The translations under genes and the position numbers were made by a program. A model generated the notes under the pieces. The model saw nothing but the letters and a program-made list of their open reading frames with translations. It made no database searches and was not told the DNA's origin. Source: Oegoconia quadripuncta (lineage: Eukaryota > Arthropoda > Insecta > Lepidoptera > Autostichidae). Taken from it: a stretch of DNA of 64,000 bases. Positions 35,785 to 46,535 of the stretch are shown here, in pieces (position 1 is the first letter of the stretch; every line of letters begins with the position of its first letter). The stretch spans positions 1,316,501 to 1,380,500 of the forward strand of contig OX438750.1 in NCBI GenBank assembly GCA_949316235.1, read 5' to 3'.

Positions 35785-36863
35785 ATACAAATTGACTAAA
35801 TATAAACTTTTAAAATTGTTGTTGTTTAATTTTTTACACGACTGCTCAAGAAAAGAGACTAATGTTTCCCGAATATCTCTGAGGAATAAATTTCAGGAAA
35901 TCAATATAATTAGGTCCTTACCTATGAAATTGGCGTTTTGTATGAAGAATTTCATTAAGACTGTTTTCTCCATACAAACAATTTTGATTTTTTATTGGGA
36001 ACGGCAAATCGAAATTTAGCTAAAGTTTGTGTGTATTATCGGATAACATTTAAGCTAAGTATAGGCAGCGTTAATTTTTAAAAGTAACCGCTTTATAAAA
36101 GTTTCAGCGAATCTAAGATATGGTTATGGGAAGCACATGAAAAGAGCTCTGTTCAAATTTTTTTTATTATGTGATTCAGCCCAGAAATTAAAAAATATTT
36201 CATGTCAAACCTTGAAATAATATTCCATTTTCCAAATAAGAAACAAATTTGGATATAGCTTTGAATATCGCAGGAATTGGTACATATGATTAACGAAGAA
36301 AAAAACTCCAATTTCATAGGTAAAGACCCAATATTAACTTTGGCATCGCAATTTATTTACGAAAACTTAATGTACGTGAGAAATAATCTGCATTTGTTTA
36401 GGAAAAATTGTGAAATACAAGTAAGATATAAAAATGACCTTGCTGTCCATAGCAGTCGCTTACACAAAGTCACTAAGTCATTCAAGGGACAATGTATACG
36501 CTTTTATAATAAGGTTCCGGTAGACATTCAAAATTTGCCTTTAAATAACTTTAAAACAACCATTAAACAGAAACTATGTGCCAAAGGCTATTATAAAATT
36601 TCTGACTATCTGGATGGTAAGAATGCGTGGACATGAACCGCTCGGCAATATCCAGTATATTTTATTCTTATTTTTCTTTGTCGAATCATAAATTTAACAA
36701 TTATGTCAAATTGTATTTGTATTGACTTAAAAGAGCAACCCCGGAGTTTCTTGCTCGTTCTTCTCTGGGGAGTCTGCCTAGTGAATGAGCGATAACTGTA
36801 TGTCATGACGATTTCAAATGTTATTCTTATAACTTACGAAATAAAACATTTTTGATTTGATTT
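35785..36863 (+). mobile_element. LINE-B with intact RT C-terminus, split by MITE M1
   Basis: 35830-35909 reads LFNFLHDCSRKETNVSRISL and RNKFQEIN. After the MITE the same frame resumes at 36331 with ILTLASQFIYENLMYVRNNL, then [20 protein letters not shown] and [20 protein letters not shown] to a stop at 36636. 3'UTR cttgctcgttcttctctggg, tail (TTGAT)n at 36855. 5'-truncated. Confidence 0.85.
35910..36331 (+). mobile_element. MITE M1, full length
   Basis: Termini TTAGGTCCTTACCTATGAAA and, inverted, TTGGGTCTTTACCTATGAAA. The LINE-B reading frame on both sides (CAAT...ATTAAC) shows the insertion point; a TA-containing duplication fits. No ORF of its own. Other copies at 12311 and 59998. Confidence 0.85.
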
Positions 36864-36869
36864 AGTGCG

Positions 36870-37250
36870 GGGTCTGAGAATCGTGCGGCTGGTCTCAGAG
36901 CGCACTTCCTGTCTAATTTTAAGTAAATGTGGACTTATACCAAATAAAAAGTTGTATTGTATTGTATTACCGGCCCTGGCATCAAACCCGCACCGCTACG
37001 TACAAACACCATCAGGCTTTAACGTCGTAACAACCCAGGACACGGGCTATTCACCAAATGGTCAAGTAATGCACATTCTCTGTTTATATTAACTGTTATG
37101 GCTGTAACCACTCTATCGGGAAAGCCTTGCGATATTATGGTATGGGAGACTAGTCGACCACCGGGTTTTGTTCGCGTGTAGGGAAGGAATTATGTCATAA
37201 CTATAAATTTAACATTTAATGTGCCCGCCCACGACCGACTTTTTCTAGAA
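36870..37250. other. LINE-D-like tail and unassigned sequence
   Basis: 36885-36968 ends with TATTG repeats after ccaaataaaaag, a LINE 3' end. At about 36975 a head-like piece (catcaaacccgcaccgc) suggests another tRNA-derived SINE in reverse. No gene. Confidence 0.35.
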
Positions 37251-37255
37251 CCGAT

Positions 37256-37830
37256 CAAATCAAATCAAAAAAATATTTATTTCGTAGGATAATAATAAAT
37301 AAATATCCTTAGACATACAGCGCCATCTAATTCCACAGTAAGCAACTACAAGCTTGTGTTGTGGATACCAGATGGTTGATATACTACATAAATACATATT
37401 TTTTTGTAAATAAATACTTATTATAAATGAAAACATCCATAACTCGGGTACACATGTCCGTATTCATCACACAAACATATGCCCCTAGCGGGATTCGAAC
37501 CCGCAACCTTTTGGTATACTGGTCAGAGTTGCTAGCTTGCTAACAGGTCGTCTAAAACAGGTCGGATAAAAATTATCACTTGAAAACGTCACATTTTTTA
37601 TCTTATTATTAAAGATTTTCACATTATTGCTCATTCACAAAGCTGATTCCCCGAGAAGAGCGAGCACGAAACTAAATGGTTGCTCTTTTAAATAAGTTTG
37701 GGTTACAATCATATCATATTGTATAATTAGACTGAATATCGCCGAGCGGTCTATGTCCATGCTTGCTTATCATCCAGATAGTCAGAAATTTTATTATAGC
37801 CTTTGGTAAATAATGTCTGTTTTGAATTAT
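37256..37830 (-). mobile_element. LINE-B-like 3' end with SINE-B inserted
   Basis: Tail side 37256-37292, then SINE-B 37293-37563, then 3'UTR and ORF end (ctatctggatgataagcaag on the minus strand) to ~37830. GGATAA duplicated at 37287-37292 and 37564-37569. Confidence 0.8.
37293..37563 (-). repeat. SINE-B, full length
   Basis: aaatatccttagacatacag, aaacatccataactcgggta and gcgggattcgaacccgcaac; head end duplicated (acaggtcg twice). Clean 6-bp target duplication GGATAA. Confidence 0.9.
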
Positions 37831-37849
37831 TATTATTATTATTTTTTTT

Positions 37850-38168
37850 ATGCATAACGGGTTGGTACTTGACCTCAATCACACCTGATGTTAAGTGAAG
37901 ATGAGGTCGAAGATGGAAGCGTACTGACCCGGAAACCCCAACACATTTGGGGGACTGGCTATCTTATCTCTGACAACCGGAACACGACAATGCTATTAAC
38001 ATTGCTGCTTGGCGGCAGATTTAGATAAGATGGTGGTAGGCCAGGTGGACATTTAAAATGCCCTACCACCAACCAAACCGAGTACTTAAACATGTACCCC
38101 GCTGGGGATCGAACCCGCGACCTCGGAATCGTAAACCCAATGTTGTTTACATTGAGCCACGGAGGCGG
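37850..38168 (-). repeat. SINE-A, full length
   Basis: tgcataacgggttggtactt to cattgagccacggaggcgg. It sits in LINE-G-like sequence (gctataattcgatgtttgcg) that is repeated at 38527. Confidence 0.85.
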
Positions 38169-38170
38169 TT

Positions 38171-38690
38171 GCTATAATTCGATGTTTGCGAGAATATAAT
38201 GAAGAATTTTCGGATTTGGACATTTTTCATCTGAGTCGTAAAATAATTGACCGTTCGAATAATGAATTCTATCGCTAATTTATCGCTATCTCCGACAAAT
38301 ATATAAATTTTACATTAATATAAACTGGTGTTGTCTGGTGGCTAATGTAACGTTTCTTCAAAATGTGTTGTCGGGGGCGGTAGATTGCCAGCGTTTGTTG
38401 GAGCAGGTGGGTCTGCGTGCCATTCCTTTACGTCTTCATACTCGGAGCTTATTTCACAACCCCAGAACAAGAACTAACTATGCTCATGATTGCTATGATT
38501 GTTATTGATATTATATGTATAGATATGCTATAATTCGATGTTTGCGAGAATACAATGAAGAATTTTCGGATTTGGACATTTTTCATCTGAGTCGTAATCA
38601 GTTCAAATCAGCAGTATTGAAAGCACTGACAGTTTTTGCGCTGAGTGTTAGTAGGATAAAATTAGAAAAAAAAAAAAAAAAAAAAAAAAA
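38171..38690 (+). mobile_element. LINE-G fragments with poly(A)
   Basis: 38330-38480 reads DCQRLLEQVGLRAIPLRLHT then RSLFHNPRTRTNYAHDCYD; 38515-38660 reads RCLREYNEEFSDLDIFHLSR and NQFKSAVLKAL; then ~22 A at 38668-38689. The order R-x-H/R...F..P..RTNYA...F matches the end of non-LTR RT ORFs. The segment 38171-38238 duplicates 38527-38594. Confidence 0.7.
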
Positions 38691-39190
38691 TCCGGCATCT
38701 CATGATTTGCTGTCATAGTGTGTTTGTATGTGTGCTTTCAAATGTTTTATGTACGAGTGCTGTTTATTAGCTTTTTAGTTTTATATTGTAAGTCTATCAG
38801 TGAAAACCTGTAATTAGCTTTATGCTTCTTAAAATGCATCAATTTTATTATAACCAGCTGTTGGTTTTCCGAAAAGAATAAAATAAAATAAAATAAATAA
38901 ATAATAGATTAGGTAATTGTGTACACTCAACACTGAACAAGAAATAAGAGACATAAGACATGGCTTTATGGGCTTTGATCCTTTTTCCTGCTACGAAAGG
39001 AGATAAAAATTTAAAAAAAAATGGTTGTTAAAACAATAAATATTCAAATATCAAAACTATTTGCTCCTGCTGTAGTTAGTAACGTCTTTGAGTTTATCGT
39101 CTATTATCTTAATTATGTGTTGAGGTGATGGTTATATGTGTTATTCTGTTTGTCTTTTCTCCAACTACACAAACTAGAGAAGCCTAACTT
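38691..39190. other. no gene seen; X330-like scrap
   Basis: 38930-39015 (gacataagacatggctttat) resembles the flank of X330 copies near 49685 and 58950. AAATA repeats at 38878. No supported ORF. Confidence 0.35.
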
Positions 39191-39192
39191 AC

Positions 39193-39273
39193 CGCACAAT
39201 CGTCAACTTTAGCATTGTGAACTTCAACCCTGACATTGGCAGAATCATCGTGCACAACGATGCAGCCATAACA
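39193..39273 (-). CDS. possible exon, unassigned
   Basis: On the minus strand 27 codons, CYGCIVVHDDSANVRVEVHN then AKVDDCA, between an acceptor-like aatttag and a strong donor GCG/GTAAGTTA. The frame does not join in phase to the exon-like frame at 39306-39469, and the gap is only 32 bases. Weak evidence. Confidence 0.2.
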
Positions 39274-39305
39274 CTAAATTGGAATTGGTAGTTAGTAATA
39301 CTTAC

Positions 39306-39469
39306 CACATGAAGATTTTTTGAAATTCCCGCCTTTTTTCAGGTCGCGCTTTCGTTGGCAAGACTCTATACCGGCTGACATAAACGTAGAAACAGGTTAA
39401 CGTAAACGAAACAACTAAAGTAGCTATATGAATTATAAATAAAACGAACCAAGTCCTCTTATTAAACAT
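39306..39469 (-). CDS. possible first exon of a membrane-anchored protein
   Basis: On the minus strand, MFNKRTWFVLFIIHIATLVV then SFTLTCFYVYVSRYRVLPTK and ARPEKRREFQKIFM, ending at a consensus donor TG/GTAAGTATT in phase 2. A short basic N-terminus, one hydrophobic helix (about residues 7-31) and a basic stem resemble a type II membrane protein, for example a Golgi enzyme. No downstream exon joins convincingly. Not recognised. Confidence 0.3.
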
Positions 39470-39511
39470 TGTATTCGTGAGAAAGCGTACATTTTGGGAA
39501 GTTAAGTACAT

Positions 39512-40637
39512 GGAGGTATGACTTTGTTATGTAACTAAGGTTTTAATTATGTTTCAATATAGGCATTACCAAAAGACTTATTTAATGGAAGCAGACCAGT
39601 AATATACATACGCGAAATTCGCCGAGTATTCTAAGCTCGTGCAACTTTCTACTTCTTTTAAAAATATTTCTTATTTACAAATAAAAATAATTATGAGGTA
39701 TTACATGAGGTATATAAATTAGTAATCTGATATTTTATACAATTACAACTCATTTCTAGACATTACTACTATCTAGGCTAGTAACGGGAAACTGGCTACG
39801 CTGTTTCATCTTTATGTTCGGTCTGCTGCTATTTCTATATCTGTGGCATTAGCATCTTATTTTTTCAAAATCCCCCAGACAAAGAAAAATTAATAGGGAC
39901 CGTTAAATACTAGCTGAGTGTAGCCAATTTTCTAAGCGTGTTTGTCGCTTCACTTTATTTTTCTTTGATTACAAACTTATCACAAATCTGTACCGTTGGT
40001 AGAGTCGGCAACACCTTCAAGTAGACAGGCTAATAATCGCTTAAATTATAGTCAAAATCTACAATACCGTTATAATTTAAACGGCACAGACTAATCCTGT
40101 TTTTACGACTATTATCGACTCAGTATCCAATTATCTACCAAGGTACACGGCCTGCAGACAAACAATAAGCGTATTGTTTCTTTCGTATCTCGCAGCTGAT
40201 TAGATGCCAAAAAGTCGTGAATTTTTCAGCCAATCAGCTGCGAGGCTTGCAATATAGACACGTTTGGTGCTCCGTCTACGCTTTCAATACTCTATTAAAT
40301 GGATACACTTCAAAATTAAACTTAGATATATCAGAAAGTATTCCCAACAACGGAGTCGTCTACACAAAAGCTGCAGGGTGCTCCAAGTGATCAACATTTT
40401 TTCAAACTGTTTTCCAATATGCACAGTCAACAAAATAGCTACGTAAATACTTAGGTAATTCAGTCATATATTATATATATTTATTTGTCGTAAAAATATA
40501 CTGTGGAGCCCACAGTGACTCCTGATAGGAGAAGTATTCGCTGCCACATTATTACTTCAATAAGACCTCTTTTCAATCGAATTAAATTCGGCCTTGTTTC
40601 GCTATGTACGTCACATTCTAACGTTCATTCTGAAAAA
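39512..40637. other. no gene seen
   Basis: AT-rich intergenic sequence. 40189-40245 has an inverted pair (ctcgcagctgatt ... aatcagctgcgag) typical of a small MITE. No supported ORF. Confidence 0.35.
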
Positions 40638-40677
40638 ATAATAAATAAATAAATATTTCGGACCGTATTGTTTGTTT

Positions 40678-40945
40678 GTAAACGCTTTATTGTACAAAAA
40701 GGCAATACATTAATTTTGCATTGATACATAAATTGAGTACAACGGCGGGCTTATCCCAAAGAGGGATTTCTTCCAGTCAACCATAGGGTTAGTTAGAAAA
40801 CAGCAGATTGGGCGTATACAAATTACAGCAAATTCAAACTAAAGCAAAGCAAATACCTACACTACACACTAACAAATATATATTATATACATATATATAT
40901 ACATATATATTATATACATATATATACATATATACATATATAAAA
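40678..40945 (-). repeat. LINE-D-like 3' end and AT microsatellite
   Basis: aaacgctttattgtacaaaa to cttatcccaaagagggattt is a minus LINE 3'UTR of the LINE-D kind. 40880-40945 is an (AT)/(ACAT) repeat. Confidence 0.5.
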
Positions 40946-41018
40946 GTAATAAGAATAATTAATTCAAGTCGATAACATTAATTACTGTTAAATTCATAAT
41001 ATCAAATACATTACATAA

Positions 41019-41024
41019 TTTATT
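41019..41024 (-). terminator. poly(A) signal of the minus-strand gene
   Basis: AATAAA on the minus strand, about 35 bases after the stop codon at 41059. Confidence 0.5.
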
Positions 41025-41058
41025 CTGCATTGAAAAAGAAATCTGATCCGACCAACCT

Positions 41059-41345
41059 TCAATCCTCGTAGCTCCAATCACTATAGCTCTCGTCGTCATA
41101 CTGATCATTGATCAATTCAGTTACAGACCTCTTCTCCATCACCGGCTCACTAACAATGAACCTCTGTGGGAACTCCAGGATACTGAACTCCGAGTCCACA
41201 GAGTCAGGGTCCAAGTTCTTGCGTTTGTTCCGACCTGACTTCTGTTTGTTCTCCATTTCAACGGACTTGCTGAGCTGATCGATCCTGTGTTTCGCTTGCA
41301 CGTGTTCGACAGTCACATTTATGTTGTTCTGCAGTTTTGCACGAT
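41059..41345 (-). CDS. minus-strand gene, exon 3
   Basis: Acceptor atttccag. 94 codons plus TGA: helical stretch, basic patch SGRNKRKNLDPDSVDSEFSI, then LEFPQRFIVSEPVMEKRSVT and the acidic tail. Confidence 0.75.
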
Positions 41346-44300
41346 CTGGAAATTGAAATTTTAATCAATTAGGTGGTAACCTATCATACTTTCGAAACTT
41401 TCTTGCTCGAATTTCAATTGTTCGAAAACGGTAATAAGAAATTTCAATTGCCAGAGTGATTATTTTATATAACTTTTTTTCTCATAAACTTATTTTATAT
41501 ATGTTTCATATACTAGAAAAACGGTTAACCGATTAACTGAACTACTTTTTGATGTTTGACAGATGTTTTGCTTACCATAATTTAATTTACTAGAATTACT
41601 TTATGTCGAAGTTACTTTTTCAAGACAACCCCTATCTGTAGCGGGCGAGCGAGCAATATGGGTCGGAGCACCCCGACCACAGTTGGTTAGGTTCAGAAGG
41701 TTAAGGCCTTAACCTTCGATGTTAGGTTGTGTTTTTTATAATATCGTTAATAATATTCTGAAAACCAAAACATCTTGCAATAGATGCTTCGGCTAAACAT
41801 TCGGTTGAACTTTAAAACATATGTAAATTAAAAAAAAATTACATTTGAATGTCGTACATTCGAACTTCTGTAAAATGCATTTTGCGGTGAAATGAAACAT
41901 ATAGAAAACAAAAATATGGGAAACGTTTTCGAACAATTTAAATTCGAAAAAAAAAAATTCGCATTCGTGATAGGTAACCCAATTAGATGCTGTAGAGGAT
42001 AAAATACAGTCTGACTAGTGGAGATTGAGTAGGTCGTAGAATGGAAGTAAAACGAGATATATTGATATTAATTTGTGGGCGCGATGGAATGTATGCGAGC
42101 CTGTCCGCGGTGTTGTGGCAACTGGTTAACTTTTAAATAGCAAGTTAGTTTTGGCACACATAGACAGGTGAGTACCTACATCCCTTCACACACACAAGCA
42201 TATTTTTTGGGTAGTTACTCCATATACGGTAGATACAACACTGTAAATAGGTAAGTACATTTTTAAATACAATTTTTCTTTAGGTATAGGTAAGTTTGTA
42301 TATAATTATTAGTTTAAGTTAGTTTTTAAGCTTTTTTGCAGAGTACGTCGTCTACAGATGCATAACGATTCATGTAAGCCATATGATAGTTATGGGCTAG
42401 GTTTTTTTTTTACAAAGTCTTGTAGTGTTGGGCAGTCGCCCAAGGAGCGAGGGTAATGTTTTTCTAGTGTATGTATGCGTTCTTTTGGCGCTTCCTATAG
42501 CCTAAGCGGACTGACCGATTTCGAAGTGCATGGTGTCGTTAGATTCGTCTTGGTACCCGGAGTGTCATAGGATACATTTTACGGTAAAAAATCCAACATG
42601 GCGTCCGCAAAATCCAAAATATGCTGTCGGGTTTTTTGGTTTTCAAATAGGTACTGAAATAGTTAGTACAAGCTGATATTTTGCATATTTATGTGAGGTA
42701 GGTAACAATGGAATATTATGGTACCATCGAGCTGATCTGATGATGGAGCCGGGATGTAGGAGGTAACGCCCTGATGGCAAATGTCAAGATAGCCTTTTCT
42801 ATTGCACATGATACAAAATACAAATACAATCAACACAAAATAGTTTATTTGTTTTCCAAGTCATACAATTATCAATAAAAAATAAAAGAAATAAAATAAA
42901 ATATCCTTAGACGTACACACAGCGCCATCTAGTTCCACAGTAAGCAACTATTGGCCTGTGTTGTGGATACCAGATGGTTGATATACTACATAAATACGTT
43001 TTTTTTTTGTAAATAAATAAGCATTATAAATGACAACATCCATAACTCGGGTACACATGCCCGTATTCATCACACAAATATATGCCCCTAGCGGGATTCG
43101 AATCAGCAACCTTTTGATATAGTGGTCAGAGTTGCTAGCCACTACACCAAACAGGTCGTCTATCAATGTGTTGTGGGATCTTTCTAATAAGCATCAAAAT
43201 GCCTGTGCCAGAAAGATTCCTCTTCCTTAATTAAATAATTATAAGTGTTTGTGTGTGTGTGTGTGTGTGTGTGTGCACGTGTGTGTGTGAGCGTGTGTGC
43301 GCGTGCGTGTGTGTGTGTGTGTGCCTGTTTGTGCGTGTGTATGTGCGTGCGCGCGCATGTGTGTTGTAATAAGATTCAGTCCTCGTGTATTCCTCTTTCG
43401 ATCTCGTAGTGAACTCCCGAGCAATGTATTTGTGGCCAAATGGATAAATGAACAAAAAACGACTATATCTGTTATTGAAAAATCAATCCAAACTGACCTG
43501 GTAGACAATCCGTGGGACAGGGGCACACGGACGAGATATCGGGGCTGGTGATCCTGATGTTAGCGAAGGAGTGTTTTAGCACGAATTTTTCTTTATCACA
43601 CCCGCATTTCCCACAGGAGGAGCCACGTTTTACAGCCTCTTTGGTTGTATATACTCCTGGGAGGTTAAATATTGTTAATTGATTTCTCTATGAAGACATG
43701 AGAGACCATAATATAACTGGTGGTTCTCTGCATAGCGCTTACCGAAGACGGGCCTTAGCTATCTATCGCTACCTTAATAAATAAATAATAATAAATATCT
43801 TTGCACATACACACAGCGCCATCTAGTTCCACACTAAGCAACTAGGCTTGTGTTATAGATAACAGGTGGTTGATAAACTACACAAATACAATTTTTTAAA
43901 TGAAAAACATCCATAACTCGGGAACACATGTCTGTATTCATCATACAAATATATGCCCCTAGCGGGATTCGAACCCGCGACCTTTTGGTATAGCAGCAGA
44001 GTTTCTAACCACTACACTAAACGGGTCGTTAAGATTAGCCTTATGGCTTAATGTAAAGAATATAGGGTTTACGAATCGGAGATCTCGAGTTCGATCAGCA
44101 GCGGGGCACATGTTTAATACTCGGTTTGGTTGGTGGTCTTATCTTAGTCCAAAGACAAAACTAGTGCCACTGTAGTTTAAGTCTTTTTTTTATGTACATC
44201 AGGTTGGTAGTTGACCTCAATCACACCTGATGTTAAGTGAAGATGAGGTAGAAGGTGGCAGCGTACTAACCCGGAAACCCCAACACATTTGGGGGACTGG

Positions 44301-46125
44301 CTATCTTATCTCTGACAACCGGAGCACAACAATGCTATTAACATTGCTGCTTGGCGGCAGATTTAGATAAGATGGTGGTAGCTAGCCAGGCGGACATTTC
44401 AAATGCCCTACCACCAACCAAACCGAGTACTTAAACATGTACCCCGCTGGGGATCGAACCCGCGACCTCCGAATCGTAAACCCAATATTGTTTACATTGA
44501 GCCACGGAGGCGGTTAAAGGCCCGTATTAAAAAACCAATCTCAATACAAATCTTGAGGCTATGTCACCCGAGATGCGTCTTAAGAATTTGACGCTATCTC
44601 AAGCTCCGTGCTAATTGATAAACAAATCTTGAGGGCTACTCAGCCGAGATCACTTCTCAAGTATTCGCCTCAGCGGCGAATGAATGATAGACTTGAGTTT
44701 TGTTTATTAATACGTGAAACTCGGCGCACTTCTTAAGTGAGTACTGCTTGAGTATCCATGTGCGTTTCAGGTTTCAAGTTAGGTTTATTAATCAACACGT
44801 TTACTTGAGACCGATCACAAGAATGTTCTCAATCTTGAGAATGACTTATTAATACGGGCCTTAGTATTAAAATTATCATTCACAAAGCTGACTCACCAGA
44901 GAAGAACGAGTAAGAAAATATTTTTTTTCGTACTCGTACTTTTTTTTTATGCTAAACGGGTTTGTACTTGACCTCAATCACACCTGATGTTAAGTGAAGA
45001 TGAGGTCGAAGGTGGCAGCGTACTAACCCGGAAACCCCAACACATTTGGGAGACTGGCTATCTTATCTCTGACAACCGGAACACAACAATGCTGTAAATT
45101 TTCTATAAAAATGTGAAGAAGCAAAATCAAACCACGTTTCTTGTGTGACGTAAAAAGAGAGAGAGAGCTTTATTTTTCATTTGACACTTCGCAGAAAAAA
45201 CAACAAACGCGTGCGATTCAATCTACGCATCAATTCTTAACAAATGCCATTAACATTGCTGCTTGGCGGCAGATTTAGATAAGATGGTGGTAGCTAGCCA
45301 GGCGGACAATTAAAATGCCCTACCACCAACCAAAAATCTTTTCTGGTGAGTCAGAATTTTACAATTACAAACAGCAATGTTAACGTTGTTGTGTTGCATA
45401 TCGCCAGTCGTGTTTCGTCATAAATTAAAAAGAACATCGAAGACCTTTCTAGATTATTATAATAAATAATAAATAAAATATCCTTAGGCATACACACAGC
45501 GCCATCTAGTTCCACAGTAAGCAACTATATGCTTGTGTTGTGGATACCAGATGGTTGACATAAATATATTTTTTTTTTTGTAAATAAATACTTATTATAA
45601 ATAAAAATTCCGTAGTAGTCCGTATTCATCACACAAACGTATGCCCCTAGCGGGATTCGAACCCGCAACCTTTTGGTACAGTGGTCAGAGTTGCTAACCA
45701 CGACACCAAACAGTGTGTTGCTCAAAATCATATGAGCAGCATATGACAGTTACCTGTCGTTATACCTTGTGACGTGGGTTGTCTGGAAGATATTGTTATC
45801 ATCAAAAATTATTGTAAATTATTTTGCGCAATAAAGAGTATTTGTATTGTATTGTATTGTTACCTTTTCCTCCTTTGGCAAACGAAAGTGGTATATCAAC
45901 GCTAGTCATGCCCTTTACTGCTCCTTGCTTCTCTGCCTTGTTCTTCTTTCCACCAAAAGACGCAAACACCTTCTTAATCGACGCTCCCATTGCTCCAATC
46001 CTGCTTTTCTCGTCCTCAGGTGGAGAGAGAAGTGAACAGATACATTGATCACTCGGCCCTGATCCCTCTGTCAGCTGCTCAAGAGATTCCTCGTCAAGCT
46101 TCTTGATTTTGTTATAATATGACAT
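41059..46125 (-). CDS. Unrecognised cysteine-cluster protein (whole gene, 3 exons)
   Basis: 46125-45864, 43656-43498 and 41345-41059 join with GT-AG introns in matching phases (both phase 1) to 236 codons including stop. Not recognised. Residues 1-27 are charged, followed by CIC at 28-30. A Lys/Gly-rich stretch SIKKVFASFGGKKNKAEKQG follows. Exon 2 gives two compact clusters, CGKCGC (102-107) and CPCPTDC (132-138), which could bind metal or form disulfides. Residues 142-172 (RAKLQNNINVTVEHVQAKHR...) look helical, possibly coiled coil. The tail is acidic (NDQYDDESYSDWSYED). No signal peptide, so probably intracellular. Clean frames through all three exons and an AATAAA argue it is a real gene. 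It is convergent with the CLIP protease. Confidence 0.75.
41346..42888. other. intron 2 of minus-strand gene, no gene seen
   Basis: AT-rich; a stretch at ~42440-42660 (gcttcctatagcctaagcgg, aatccaacatggcgtccgca) has the look of an old repeat but has no second copy I can identify here. Confidence 0.35.
42889..43160 (-). repeat. SINE-B, full length
   Basis: atccttagacgtacacacag to cactacaccaaacaggtcgt; B box partly decayed (GATTCGAATCAGC on the plus side). Confidence 0.85.
43240..43366. repeat. (GT)n microsatellite with interruptions
   Basis: GT repeats with GCGC, CCTG and ATGT steps. Ends about 130 bases from exon 2 of the minus-strand gene. Confidence 0.95.
43498..43656 (-). CDS. minus-strand gene, exon 2 (cysteine clusters)
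   Basis: Acceptor acctcccag, donor CCAG/GTCAGT. Encodes VYTTKEAVKRGSSCGKCGCD, KEKFVLKHSFANIRITSPDI, SSVCPCPTDCLP. Only this frame is open, and it fits the phases of both neighbours. Confidence 0.75.
43776..44030 (-). repeat. SINE-B, full length
   Basis: aatatctttgcacatacaca (gcaaag subfamily) to ccactacactaaacgggtcg. Confidence 0.85.
44040..44143 (+). repeat. SINE-A, decayed head
   Basis: tatggcttaatgtaaagaat, gggtttacgaatcggagatc and tactcggtttggttggtgg. B box mutated (GTTCGATCAGC). Confidence 0.65.
44191..44513 (-). repeat. SINE-A, full length
   Basis: tgacctcaatcacacctgat to cattgagccacggaggcgg; B box intact. Confidence 0.85.
44517..44863. mobile_element. MITE with AAGGCCCGTATTAA ends
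   Basis: Inverted 14-bp termini: aaggcccgtattaa at 44517 and ttaatacgggcctt ending at 44862. Subterminal regions contain tcttgag / ctcaag repeats in both orientations. No ORF. The target duplication is ambiguous (TTA-like). Confidence 0.7.
44878..45335 (-). repeat. LINE-B scrap and SINE-A with a 150-bp insertion
   Basis: 44878-44925 is a LINE-B 3'UTR scrap. 44949-45092 and 45243-45335 are one SINE-A without its tRNA head. The insertion 45093-45242 (includes agagagagagagctttattt) has AATGC on both sides and is of unknown class. Confidence 0.7.
45461..45712 (-). repeat. SINE-B, full length
   Basis: atatccttaggcatacacac to ccacgacaccaaacag; B box intact. Confidence 0.85.
45783..45858 (+). mobile_element. 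LINE-D 3' end adjacent to the exon 1 donor
   Basis: attattttgcgcaataaaga then TATTG repeats, matching 12130-12205. The tail ends about 5 bases inside the intron 1 donor of the minus-strand gene. Confidence 0.75.
45864..46125 (-). CDS. minus-strand gene, exon 1
   Basis: ATG at 46125 is the first ATG in the open frame. Encodes MSYYNKIKKLDEESLEQLTE, GSGPSDQCICSLLSPPEDEK, SRIGAMGASIKKVFASFGGK and on to LSFAKGGK; donor AAAAG/GTAACA, phase 1. An upstream untranslated exon cannot be excluded. Confidence 0.75.
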
Positions 46126-46535
46126 CTGATTTATTTGGTAAGATAAGACTTGGAGATAAGATTGAAGTTGAAGGGGCTGAGATAAGGTACTCCACAAGAA
46201 GGTGTAAGAAGGAACGGTACAAGAAGGTGTAAGTAGGAAATGAATAACGTTAGTTAATATTTTACAGGATAACTTGAGATCCAGTCGTAAGACTAAGCCA
46301 AGTTGTTGAATAGAAAGCGCGGCGCGATCTCAAAGCGATACAAGTTAAATGTACAACATGTTTTGTTTAAACTTTTACATGTTTGTGAATTCATTTTTAA
46401 ATTTATAGGGGCTTAAACTATTTTATTACGGGGTTTGCTTCTTGGTGGCATTTTGGGAGGTATCTGAAATATTACAATGCGTTGTTAGCGTTAGAATGCC
46501 TGTAAGTCCAGTAAATATAATTATAATAATTATAA
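46126..46535. other. upstream region of minus-strand gene
   Basis: Presumed 5'UTR and promoter. The motif acaagaaggtgtaag is repeated at 46193 and 46219. No clear TATA box identified. Confidence 0.3.

Noticed and set aside
36277..36330. Start of a gene at 36277
   Set aside because: The ATG lies in MITE M1; the coding part after 36331 is LINE-B, whose frame continues from before the MITE.
39306..39511. Longer start at 39511 for the membrane-anchor frame
   Set aside because: The extra 14 residues add nothing typical, and the ATG at 39469 gives the expected short basic N-terminus; evidence is weak either way.
46126..46197. N-terminal extension of the minus-strand gene to 46197
   Set aside because: The extension has no ATG; the first ATG is at 46125.
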